DNA from: Vanilla planifolia
Taxonomy: Eukaryota; Streptophyta; Magnoliopsida; Asparagales; Orchidaceae
Direction of reading: 5' to 3'
DNA length: 64,000 bases
NCBI GenBank assembly: GCA_023846275.1
Contig: CM043868.1
Span: 7,583,653 to 7,647,652 of the forward strand
Each line of letters opens with the position of its first letter. Positions within the stretch are counted from its first letter, which is position 1. This document shows, in pieces, positions 22,901 to 33,752 of the stretch. The notes beneath the pieces are model-generated. The model did no database searches. It worked only from the letters and a program-made list of their open reading frames with translations, and had not been told where the DNA came from. The translations under genes were made by a program, and so were the position numbers.

Positions 22901-25733
22901 AAATATGAATTCTCTAATGAACTGCTTCCAACTAGAATTAGAATGCCTCTCTTTGTTAAAGCACATTTCTCGATATTAAGAATTGTGTGATTCTCTCATT
23001 CACAACCACCTTTTCCTGAGGTTTATAAGCCATTCTAAGTTTCCTCTTCACTCAACAAGTCTCACAAAACTTTTCAAATGCATGTGACTGGCATCCTTGA
23101 CCAGGATTAGTGCAAATAAACTTTTTTGAGCAACCAGCTTCTTTCTCAACAAGAAAGTGCTTAATCCCTCCATTAGAAGATGAATTAATTGGCTCACAAA
23201 CATCAGAATAAACAATTCTCAATGTTTTCTTTGCTCTCTTTTGATATTCCTTGTGTGAATGGGTCATGTTGTTATTGACTTAAAACTCATTCTTCACAAA
23301 TTTGAGAAGGATTTTTGTAGTTTTTTAGTAAAATTTTGATGCCCTTGGTGAAAATGTTGTAACGATACTTCCCTTATCTTGTAGAGAAACATAAATCAGC
23401 ATTGTGGAGAAATATTAATAGTATTTGATTCCATCATGTTGACTTGGGCAATTAAACCCAGTTTTTTATCTTTAATTCACCAAATTTTATCTTTGAAAAG
23501 ATTTTGTACCCCTTCTTTAGTCGTAATCCAACGCTCAAAAAATTATTGTTTGAAGTCTGGGAAATAAATAATATTTGAAATGGCATTCTTATGAATTGGA
23601 ACATTTACTCTTCCCATAAAACAAAAACTGGAACTATCCCTTAGTTTGACAGTTTTGCAAAAAGCTTATTGCAAATCAGAAAACACATTGTCACCAGATG
23701 TGGTTGCTGCGACCAGTGTGTATGTGTGACATGCTTTATTTAGTTACTTCATGGGAAATGCCTAGTCCCCCTTCTTTTTTCTGCAGTGTCATTTCTCTAA
23801 TTTGTTTATTCAAGTTAGTTTTATATAGTACAGTAATGCCTATGAGCACTCTACACTGTATTTTGCTTACTTTGGTATGGAACAAATTGAATGATGGCCA
23901 CCACCACCTCACCCTATTCCTCGAGAAGCTTGATACAGATTATTTCATATTTTTTGTTGAACTTTCTATTTGCTATTCTTGATGGTGAAGATTGGTTGTT
24001 AGTGGAAGACTATGATACTTTCTCCTTCTTCTCTTGCTGATTGATTTTTTTAATTCATGAGTCGGCAAGAAATTTTGTAGTTCATTTATTATGAGTTCAT
24101 TGGTATGCTTAGATCCCTATGCTGCAAAGATATACAACAAAAATGTTCTACTTTGGTGTTATGGATTGTATCTCCTCAATGTTGGTAACGTCTTGTGTCT
24201 TCTTGTCATGGATCCTTATCTTTTTGACGATTACCTTTTCCTGTGCAAGTTATTCGGTAATGAAGTTCCACACTTCCGTTCAAAATGTTTCAAACAGCTA
24301 GCACTTGAAGCTTCTGCTTCTATGCCCTTGTCTATCTACTGGACTTCTTGTTCATGGAGTTCCAAATCTTCTTGGAGATGTCTTTGCAAAGAATGGTTTC
24401 CAAGATATTATGTTCATTTAGAAAATATAAGTTCGGCCCTTAAGGTCCTTTAACTTCAATGCTTCCAAATCTGCATTTTGCATCGATTTGAACACTTCTC
24501 TGGTTCTTCTGCTGCGCTTAAGGTAATACTGGTTTTACAAAATTTTCAGGTGCCATTATCAGTCGTTACTGGAACTGTCTGCCTCTCTTTCTTTTTGATT
24601 TTGATGCCTTTGATGCCGTTGACATGGAAAGATAACACTTGAACGAAGAAACAGTTTTTACTGTTCCTTTTAAATAGATATTACACCAAAGGGAGATGGC
24701 AACAAACCGACCAGTAACTTGAACATGCTAAATAATGAGCTTCTATAAACTAATAAAAGGTACTTCCAAGTACCCATCTAAAAGATGCATAACTTGAATG
24801 ATTTCTTTTAAAACTCCCTTGTCAAGGGCAGTGTTCAAGAAAGTTTCATTGCAGAGAATTGATTTGAGTGAAACTCACGTGAGAAGTGTAAGGGGATATT
24901 TATGTGTACATGTTAGAATTGTTCTGCATTGGTATACATAAAATTTGTGACTAGAAGATGGTGTTTTAATATGGTGTGATCCTTATCTGTTGGCTTAACT
25001 TTAGTTCATAATGCTCCATCTTCTATTGTATCTGTCTAATCTGTAGCTTCATTGACCAACTCTCCTTACAAATGCATTATATTTTCCTGAAAGTCGATTG
25101 TAATTTAATACTAAGAATCTCTTGTATTACGCTTACCTTTGTTGTTTTCTGGTTGTAAAAGTGTAATTGAGGTGGTTTCTTTGTTGATTTGCACGATGCA
25201 GAGCAAGTTCAGCCGAAGCGGAGGGGAATGATGGTTCTTTTTGCACTCAGGATAGTGTCAATGTATTGGATCATCGCATTCCATCTGGAGTTGGCCTTAG
25301 GATTTCTCGGCATGGTAATTGTGCTTTATCTATCTTCTCTCGTGGAGACTCGATTTTTGTTGGAGGCACTGAAGGAAGCTTGCCTGCAAAGGGCACCCCC
25401 CGATCACAGGTAGAACACTTTTCGCTTCGTAAAGGAAGAATTGTTACCACATATGTAATGCCAGAATTCAATTCTCACTATCATCACTCTTCAATTACTC
25501 AAGTGTGGGGTAATAATAATCTTGCAATGGCCATCTGTGGAATGGGGCTATTTGTTTTTGATGCTTTCAAAGAAGATGGGCATCAATTGTCTGGTATTTT
25601 TAAGGGAAACACGACCATGGCGAAGGAAACGATTGGTCCAGATGATTTATATCGTCCGACGTTTGACTACATCGAATCACGAGCACTTGTAATATCCAGA
25701 GATCGTCCTGCGTTTTGGAAGTACCTTTTGTAG
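13931..25733 (+). CDS. KIN14B-interacting-type WD40-like protein (At4g14310 family)
   Basis: Three exons, 13931-15931, 16197-16810 and 25202-25733, join in frame to 1048 codons plus TAG. The codon split across intron 2 is AG|A. All junctions are GT-AG. The first two-thirds is Ser/Lys/Arg-rich and probably disordered, with repeated GKENPR words near residues 56-90. A likely coiled coil covers residues about 391-455 (KIHEKLALLEGKVQKIALEI). From about residue 640 a WD40-like propeller begins, with words such as ISAYDIRDGDL, ITLWDVNSL, ITQVWGNNNL and GMGLFVFDAF. The end is RPAFWKYLL. Arabidopsis At4g14310 is described as binding KIN14B, a kinesin linked to chloroplast and microtubule positioning, so a cytoskeletal role is inferred. 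The gene looks whole, and intron 2 (8.4 kb) holds old transposons without harm to the frame. The family name rests on remembered similarity, not a search. Confidence 0.92.
17042..24860 (-). mobile_element. Ty1/copia retrotransposon fossil, antisense in intron 2
   Basis: This is an old, heavily broken copy. Read on the minus strand, parts appear in copia order: gag-like text at about 24470-24180 (ILCKDISKKIWNSM), the protease-integrase linker at about 23690-23480, integrase at about 23270-22900 (YSDVCEPINSSSNGG), the integrase-RT linker at about 22830-22640, the RT start at about 22450-22200, an RT active-site region near 20870 (DDLIF) and the RNase H-side segment at about 20800-20440. A 320-bp LTR with TG...CA ends (TGTTGAG to CCCAACA) lies at 17042-17361. 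A related block at about 24600-24860 is the likely partner LTR. An RTE LINE piece is inserted in the RT region, and other material sits between 17400 and 20440. The outer end is approximate. I do not assign a lineage. Confidence 0.85.
21040..22095 (-). mobile_element. RTE-type LINE reverse-transcriptase fragment
   Basis: On the minus strand, three blocks in order match plant RTE-like non-LTR reverse transcriptases. The first, near 22020-21900, has CANYNNIKL and NQFGVMP (compare NYRGIKL and NQFGFMPGRS), followed by YLLRGLIKKF. The second, near 21645-21520, has the LSP..LFA.LMD block and a degraded palm motif in which the catalytic ADD is no longer present (text reads LFTNIIILMD). The third, near 21205-21100, has KIATKP, KCWSIKS and a KMTFLQKKMQIF block (compare AIRP, ECW and KMSVAEMRML). 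Frames shift between blocks and stops occur, so it is dead. The endonuclease part and the tail are not seen. It interrupts the reverse-transcriptase region of the copia fossil, so it is the younger insertion. Confidence 0.8.
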
Positions 25734-27011
25734 CTTTTTGAGAGGTGTAATGAGCAACTCTGTTGTACACAGTTGTGTTGTTGTAATGCCATGCGTTTCA
25801 TGTACTTTGGTTTGGGATGAGGCATCTTGCTTCTCTCTAATAGTAGAAATTTGGGTGTTGAACTTTTATTGATTTCTGCTTTCCTGCAGTGCTTCTCTTA
25901 ATCTCTTATGCTGTTTTGTTTGATTAGAACACATTTGTTATCTCATAAATCAAAGTCTCGGGTCAATCTTGATTAAAGCTTTTTATTTGTTTTGTTGAAT
26001 CAAACTGAATATGACACATCTCACTTGTATTTTACTACATCTTACTTATGTTAGTTGGGCATCAATTAAGATTGTTAAATGGTTTAAAGATCAAATATTA
26101 TTTGAAAATTAGATAGAATTTTGATTTAAATTGGACTTGAATAAATTTATAATGAGTTACTTTTGAGTTCAGTTGTGTTAGGAGTGAAATGTTGTGAGCT
26201 AATTATGTGCCAAGTATAGATTGAATCGACCCAGTTATGGATGGCAATGTATCTATGCATGTATTTACAAGTGTATATATGTTCATTAATTTAAGTATAT
26301 TTTGACATATAAGAAAAGGAGTAGATGAATTAAAAAAGTATATGTTAATGTTTTTAACATTGATTAATGTATTAATTTATGAATTAATTTTTTATCAAGA
26401 ATTTGATGATAAACTAAAACATTAATTAAAAATTAAATAAACTCTAGCTCAGATTGATATGAAATCATTAATTAAACGATTTAAGTAAAATATCAAGATT
26501 AACCAAAAGAGCCTACAAATTGATAGACTGGTGTTGTCACTCCTTGGGCCTCTTGCCTATTTGACACATTTATGTCGCACAATGTTATTTAAGAACTTTA
26601 ATTATTTTCTTAACTAATTTATATGAAAAAATTAAATATTTAGATATTGTTCAAATTTGAATGATTTTAATATTGATGTCTAAAATAAAATAAAATTTTA
26701 TTTTAATAATATTAAGTTAAATTAAAAAATTATCAACAATTCTTAAAAATGCTAATATTTTGTATTATTTTTAATAGATGCTTTCTAAAAATGTTATTTT
26801 TTTCTTGTGTTTAGGGTTTCTACCCCTCGTTTACTTGAACAATACAACATGCTTCTCCAATACACCCAAAACTGAAATAAATGCCATTCATTTATTTTTG
26901 ACATTTTTCTCAAACAACTGGACAACATTCTTCTCCAATACTACAAAACTTGAACAAATTTGTTTTCAACGTTAATCAACTAGTATTATTTTTTTATTAA
27001 TTAAATGCCAA
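25734..27011. other. 3' flank of the WD40-like gene
   Basis: The first 150 bp are probably 3' UTR (T- and GT-rich words such as TTGTTGTAATG). Beyond about 25900 the sequence is AT-rich intergenic DNA up to the first gypsy LTR. I see no gene in it. Confidence 0.55.
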
Positions 27012-27300
27012 TGTAATATTCCTATTTTATATTTTGCTTAATTTACTTTATAATATTATAACTACATGAATGAGTATATAATTAATCACTGATGATACAT
27101 TAAAGTTACATTTTAAGTTCATAATAAAATAATAATAATTTTTATTTTATCTTAAAAATAATAAATATTTATAATTTTTTTAGAATATTAGCATGCAATT
27201 GAAAAACATTTCTTAAAAGGAATGTATTGATTTTTAATTTATAATTTTTGGATCTTAATAATATTTATTGTAAATTATGGAATATTAAATTTTTATGCAA

Positions 27301-27373
27301 TATATATATATATATATATGACTTATTACTCAACTAAAGAATACTAGATGAATATGAAAAACTCGAGAATAGA

Positions 27374-27419
<46 letters not shown>
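27301..27419. repeat. (TA)n and (GA)n microsatellites in the upstream LTR
   Basis: TA repeats at 27301-27319 and GA repeats at 27370-27419 occupy equivalent positions to those at 28696-28840 in the downstream LTR copy. They therefore existed, at least in seed form, in the ancestral LTR. Confidence 0.9.
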
Positions 27420-27422
<3 letters not shown>

Positions 27423-28694
27423 CAGAATGCTTTGTAAGAGTTTTAACTTAGAGCTAATATCAAGAAATTCCTAACAAGAGAAAACATTGGAGAAGAAAAG
27501 GTGGGAATTCATATGAAGCTATGGAATTTGAGAAAAATAACAAAGAAATCTCTCATTTTTAGAAAAAGGTGTATCAAATTTTTAGTACAAAGATAAATTT
27601 TATTATAATTTTTAATCTCCAAATAGATGAATAACATGAAAAACCATAATAATTCTAAAGGCTTTATTAAAATTATATGTTTTGGATTCTAGGGGAGACA
27701 ATGAAAAACATTTATCTCTTATTGAATTTACTTATAATAATAGGTATCACTCAAGTATTGATATGACTCCTTATGAAGCTTTGTATGAAATGAAGCATCA
27801 GTCTTTATTATGTCGGTTTGAAGATAAAGAAAGAGAATTATTTAGGCTTGATTTTGTTGATAAAACCTTAGTAAAAATAAAATTAATCAAAATAAGAACT
27901 CAAATTGTCCATGATAGGTAGAACAAATATTTCAATAAAAATATAAGAATGTGAAATTTGAAGAGGATCATGTGTTTGTAAAAGTTAATCTTATAAAAGA
28001 TATTATAAAATTAGAAAAAATAAGGAAGTTGAGACCAAAATATATTTATTCATTTTATCAAAAAGAGTGTGTCAAGTGGCTTATATATTGGCTTTACCAT
28101 TGTATATAACTGGAAGTTATGGTGCATTTCATGCATCTTCATTACAAAAATTTATTGTTGACCCTTCTTATATTATTAAATATAATTATGGATATATTTT
28201 AATTAAATAAAATATTACTTATGCTAAAATATTAATATAAATTTAAGATTGAAAAAATATTTCTAAGAAATAAAGTAATTCCAATGGTGGAAGTCTTTTC
28301 ATAAAATAAATTAATGAGAGGCCACTTGAGAATTGGAATCTCAAATAAAGTTTTAGTATTATGAGCTATTTTAAAATTTTAAGATGAAATTCATTTAGGG
28401 TAGAAAGAATGTGATATCTTTGTTTTTTATTTTGGCTAATTGTTTTGTAGCATTTTAATTATGTGATTGAACACGCAACTTAACATTAATCATGTAATAA
28501 ATTTATATTTGAAGGCTAGGATAAAAGAATACTATTTCAACTGTCTAAAAAATTAAAATTATGGTAAGTTTCTTAGAATGCTAAAGTTAGCATGGCATTA
28601 GAAAGAGATTCTTAAAAGAAATATATTCACTTTTGATTTGTAATTGTCAAAATTGAATCAAATTTATTATAAATTATAGATTTTAAATGGAATA

Positions 28695-28695
<1 letters not shown>

Positions 28696-28747
<52 letters not shown>

Positions 28748-28840
28748 TATTTATAAAGCACTTAACTCAATTAGAGAAGACATAAAAAGGAAAATATGGA
28801 AAGAGTGAGTGAGAGAGAGAGAGAGAGAGAGAAAGAGAGC
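28696..28840. repeat. (TA)n and (GA)n microsatellites in the downstream LTR
   Basis: TA repeats at 28696-28750 and GA repeats at 28806-28840 match the arrangement in the upstream LTR copy but differ in length, as expected for independent slippage after insertion. Confidence 0.9.
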
Positions 28841-29000
28841 TTTGTAAGACTTTTATCTTATAACTAGTAATAAAATATTCCCAACAAGTGAAAAAGTTGG
28901 AGGAAAAGAGAGAATTATTAAGAAGTTAAGAAAATTTGAAGAAAAGAAGGAATATATCTCTAAGGATTGAGGAAGTACTACAATGAAATTGAAGGAAGTG

Positions 29001-32000
29001 CATAAGGTAAGGATTTTTTAACTAGAGCAAGTTATTTAAAATGGTTTCTCTCATTTCTCAAAAGCTCAAGGAATTGCTTGGGTTTGTGGAGAATAAATTA
29101 CATATGGTAATTATGAGGATTTGCATAAGTTGTAGCATGAAGGATTATGAAATCCTTACTCTTATGTCCTTCAGCCTTGGGATAATATTCAATGAGAAAA
29201 TGGTTGAGTGTAGCTATGCAAGTTTAGTTCCTGAAGTTAGCATATGACACATTAAGTTCAAGAACATTAGAAATCATTTTCCTAAGAGAAATAAAAGTTA
29301 TGCCAAAAATCAATTGATGACATATTATGTTGTTACATCTCTCCTTTGACTAAATAATATATGTTATTTTCTCTTATTTTTCTAATTAAAATTCTTATAA
29401 ATTTGAGTAATTAAGTTAGTTTCATGCTAATTGTGCCTTTGATGAGAATTGTATAGTATGAACATACAAAGTCATATTGTACAATGAGAGAACTCTAAAT
29501 AAGAGCTAAAATATAAATATTATGTAGTATGATATTTGTTAATTATATCGTATGATCAGGTAACAAAAGCAATTGGGGTGCAAGTGTTAATAAGTTGTTA
29601 ACATAGATTTTGATCATGCATGACGTAGTTATAAAATAAGTATAGCGATGCCATGAACATTAATGTTAAATGTGCCCAATGCAACTAAGATAGAAAATTA
29701 ATTTCACATAATGCACCACAACATATTGTACAGTGTGATCTAGTATGAGAAAGAGACAAGTGTGAATAGGCTGACTAATGATCATATTGTGTCAATCACA
29801 ATAGCGTATAAGGATATTAATATGAAAATCAGAGGTCGATCTCAGTAATGTTGTGATCATATAAGTACAAAGTCATGGGTTGTATAAGTATAATAATAAG
29901 AGAAGAAAAATATTCTAAATATCATGAGTTAGGTGCTAGGTGAGTTAAGGATTGTATAATATGATTAGTTTTATCATATAAATATGATCAAGCTAAGAGT
30001 GACATCACATAAAGGAATCATGGGTTACGATGTGAGAAATGTGTGCTTAGTGTATCATACATGTACTAATATTATAATCATATAATTATGATTAGAGAAA
30101 ATAATAGTTGAAAAAGGGAGATTTAGTACATCATATTGTATGAAATAGTTATAGTGTTAGTATGATGCTAAGAACTGAATAAAATTGATTTATATTAGAG
30201 TTTCTTTTGATCTTAACCATTGAAATTGAGGTCTCTTAGATCTAAAGGTTAGAAATAACTTAGATAAAGATAATTATATTAAGATTTAGGGATTTAGACC
30301 ATGTGATTATCATGGTCTTATCTTAACAGTGGATCTTATTAAGAGGAATTAAGGGTTTGTGGTAATTTATACATAAGTTACTTTACTTAGAGACTTTAAA
30401 AAACCTTAGTTTATTAAGTAAATCACTAGATTTAAGGATTCTTATCTAAGCCCATTTAAGTATTAAGATGTGGCTTCATTAGGTTTAAGAAAAACCTAGT
30501 TGTGAGAGCAAGCAAGTAGGCTAATTTAGAGAATCTAAGGGAAAGAAGAAGAACCACTTACGAGTAAAGAAGAGGATGAAGGATCTCAAGATTTGAAGGA
30601 GGAAAGCTTACCGCTGGAGAAGCCTCTACTGAAATCACAAGGTAGGATAAACCTCAAGTTTGGACACTTAAATCTAGATAATTTCTAAGTGAAATAAATG
30701 ACTTATTTGATAAAGTTGCATGTGGATAACTATGATTATGATTATGCAAGATATGGTAGGTATTTCTTTATGATTCTTAATTTAAATAAAAGAAAAGAAT
30801 TTAAACAAGCCATGTTGAATTAAATTCTTTGTTAATTAACATGCTTAAGTAATCAATTCATATTTCTTAATATGAAGTTTTGCTAAAATAATAAATTATT
30901 CATTATATTCCATTAATCAAGAGATGTAAGTTATGACTTGTGAATATATGCTTTTTAAAATGAGATCTCTTAGTGACCCAAGACTTGGAGGAATTTTTAT
31001 GAGCATGTTTTAGGCTTCTTTTTATTAAAATTCATAAGTAATGTTGTTAATTCTATGCATGTTCTTCAATATTGTCTTACTAGAGAATGCAATATAGAAT
31101 TTCATGGATACATGCTTGCTAAAGTGTATAACCTTTATTAGCATATGTTTGAATTCAAAATTTGAATTTAAAATATTATATGTTAGCATAAATTCTCCTT
31201 ACCTAAAGCATGACTATATAGTTTTGTGATTGAAAGTATGTTAGCATGGAATGCCTTGTTGATTTCATAAATGTACATGCAAAATGAGGTTGTTTAACAT
31301 GGAAAAATGGTAGAATTATCTTTTATCTAAGAAAGAAATGTTTTTATTTAAAAATTTCTGGCATGAATTATTGGCTCAATTTTAGCTAAAATGCTTGAAA
31401 TTGATATGATCTCATGATATCATAATTAAGTTAAGAATTTTAGTATAATTTTATTAGCATGCTCCTTTATCCATGGATGATAGAAATTTAGTTTAACTTT
31501 TAAATATACAAGTTTGATGATTTGGCTATTGTGAAATGCATGTTGTCTTAAGATCAATTCATGTAGAAGTGAATGCTTTATCTTGATAAAATTGTTTTAT
31601 GGAAATCATTAAATTGAAAGTATTAAAGAATAGGGATTATCCTTGTTATTGTCTTGCATGCTTATATGTTAATTTTGCTAAGTATCAGTCCATACATTCT
31701 ATGCGATATCTCAGTTAAGTATGACAAGTTTTAAGTTTCAAACTTAAACATCATGACATGATGTGAACTTAGATTCATAACCATGAGACATTGATTAAAA
31801 AACTACTAAAATCCTTTTTGTGTCTAATTAAACCTAGCCTAAGCTATGAACATTAGGTTAGCACTTGAAAAATTTAGCCAAACCCTAAGGATTCTTGTGT
31901 CCAAGTGTGTTTTTTCTTCAAATATGCTTGGGAAACTTGCGACTTGGTTTGGTTAAGTCATGCGAGACATATGTTTAAGCCCTTATGTGAACTTAGATAG

Positions 32001-33752
32001 ATGAGATGCTTGAAAAGACTCAATTTTGAACCTTAAAAGAAGGCTAGGCTGATTAGAGTCATAACTAGCATGCAAAGAGAATTGGTTTTTAGCTAGGAGT
32101 GTTTAAGGTTAAGGATGGATTCATAGATATAGACTTATGATTGATCCCTAGTTAGGGATCAAAATTAAATTGAGGTTTTAATCAAACCTAAAAAATGATA
32201 CCCTTTTATGCAAGGCTTAGCTAGTACTATAAATGAGTATGTTGCTAGTTTAAATTTTGGATAAACATGCGTACGATAAGTCTGGTTTGAGTTAGGTTTA
32301 TGAATTGGTTCGTGTTGAAAAAATTTGTAATGGAAGGTTCTTGGATTAAGGTTATCAACTCTTGGCGAGCCTTTATGCTTATAATAGATAAAGACTTTGG
32401 ATAATGGATCTCTCAATAAAAACATTGAAGGTAAAAAAGCTCAGATTAAGCCTTAGAAGTATGTTAGGCTATACAAAGGAGTTGATTATGTTTGTAATGT
32501 TGGATAAACCCTTGTCTTGACTTGTTTTATTAAGTAAGACCTTGACCTTAATTATATTCTTAGATCATAAGATGACATCCTAAATGGTGATATAAGAGAT
32601 GTGTGTGGCTTAGGAGAGGCTTTTAAGGAGGGTACAATGGCTCAGGTTTACATACAAAACATGAGATTCACTAGTGAAACTCATGTGAATCTAGACTTAG
32701 TTAATAAAATAATAACTTAGATATTATGTATAAGGGTAAAAGCTAAAGATTTAAAATAAAAAAAACTTAATAGATAACCAAGATAAGTAATAAAATTCTA
32801 AAAAAGATCTTAGATATGATCAAAGAAATGATTAATTATTAGGCTGATGCCTAGATAAATTTGTATACTCTATATGATTAAATTAGGGTTTTAAAGAAAA
32901 TATTAATCTACCAAGGTAATTGGTATTAACTTTGGATGTTTGATTTAGGATTTAGAAGAAACCCTAAAATACTCAGGTAATTATTATAACTCTACTTAAT
33001 TTAAGGTTAGAAGATAGTTATGTTGTTTCAATTAAGGGGTGAATAATCTTAGATATTGGAAATTTGGGTTTGAGGAAACCCTAGGTATTTGATTTGGTCT
33101 TGAGGAAACCCTAAGCTTTTGATTTAGCTTTGAGGAGACCCTATGTACTTCATATGGGTTTGAGGATAGTGGTCTAATAGTTATAGATAAGATTTCACAT
33201 GATACCAATAGGTCATGAATATGATCTTTGATTAAGATAAAAAATGGATGTAGTGGACATTAAATCTTGGTCTCTCACTCCAAAGATAGACAAGTCAAAT
33301 ATTTCTACTCCCCTAATAAGAAGGTAACCATTTTGTGTGATTGATTGAGCATGTTGGAGTAGTAATACTAGATCACATGGTAAGATACTTTAAGTTAGGT
33401 TGAGTGACATTTGTATATTTAGTCTTAGGAGGGAATAATTGCATATTTGGCCTTGTGGGGAATGGAATATGTGTCATAATATATCATGAAAGTACGTGTG
33501 ATTGTTGAGGACTTTTAGAGCTCCACAGGGCGGACCCATGTGATCAACATTCCTCGTAGGGTCCTAGGACATGATGTGACAATAATGTTAGACCTTATTG
33601 TTACTCTCTTAGCTTGATGAGAGTACCAAATTAATGATGGAACACTGTGTATCAAATTATTAACATCATAAACTCAAGCATTGACTTAGCTATTGATTAG
33701 AGAATTATTTTTGAAGAAAAAACATCAAGGGAGGACACAAACCTATAAAAAT
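29001..33752 (+). mobile_element. Del-like gypsy long-LTR sequence (possible)
   Basis: No coding potential is seen. Three things suggest long-terminal-repeat sequence of a Del/Tekay-type gypsy element. A purine-rich leader-like block lies at about 30500-30650. A 30-bp tandem repeat lies at 33058-33170. At 33480-33640 there is text of a kind I associate with such LTRs (GAGGACTTTTAGAGCTCCAC, then CATTCCTCGTAGGGT). It might be the continuation of the LTR that begins at 28410, or a separate fossil. Many short words of the CATATTGTA/TATGAT type recur at 29450-30180. The boundaries are nominal. Confidence 0.4.
33058..33170. repeat. 30-bp tandem repeat, about four units
   Basis: Units start at about 33058, 33088, 33118 and 33148, each built as TTTGATTTGG-, then TTGAGGAAACCCTA-. 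The third unit reads GAGACCCTA and the fourth is partial. A related single copy lies at about 32939-32972. The units contain the telo-box-like word AAACCCTA. Confidence 0.85.

Larger units (their letters stand above)
16811..25201 (+). other. intron 2 of the WD40-like gene (8391 bp)
   Basis: The donor is AAAG|GTAAATTC after 16810 and the acceptor ATGCAG ends at 25201. Phases on both sides agree with no missing exon, and the protein reads straight on (GVRQR then ASSAEAEGNDG). Most of the length is an antisense copia fossil and a nested LINE. Between about 17700 and 20440 the sequence is AT-rich and mostly unassignable. A block at 18060-18120 resembles the conserved part of a copia LTR read antisense, and may be from a further insertion. 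Confidence 0.88.
27012..29000 (+). mobile_element. Ty3/gypsy retrotransposon fossil with two LTR copies
   Basis: An upstream LTR copy starts at 27012 (TGTAATATTCC) and a downstream copy at 28410 (TGTGATATCTT). They align across a (TA)n then (GA)n block and on to about 27570 and 28970. Between them, 27680-28180 reads as gypsy integrase C-terminal text (LIEFTYNNRYHSSI, TPYEALYEMK). A polypurine-like tract with the usual GATGAAATT-type lead-in precedes the downstream LTR at 28381-28409. It is old and broken. The downstream LTR may continue past 29000 into the Del-like sequence that follows, so the right end is uncertain. Confidence 0.8.
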
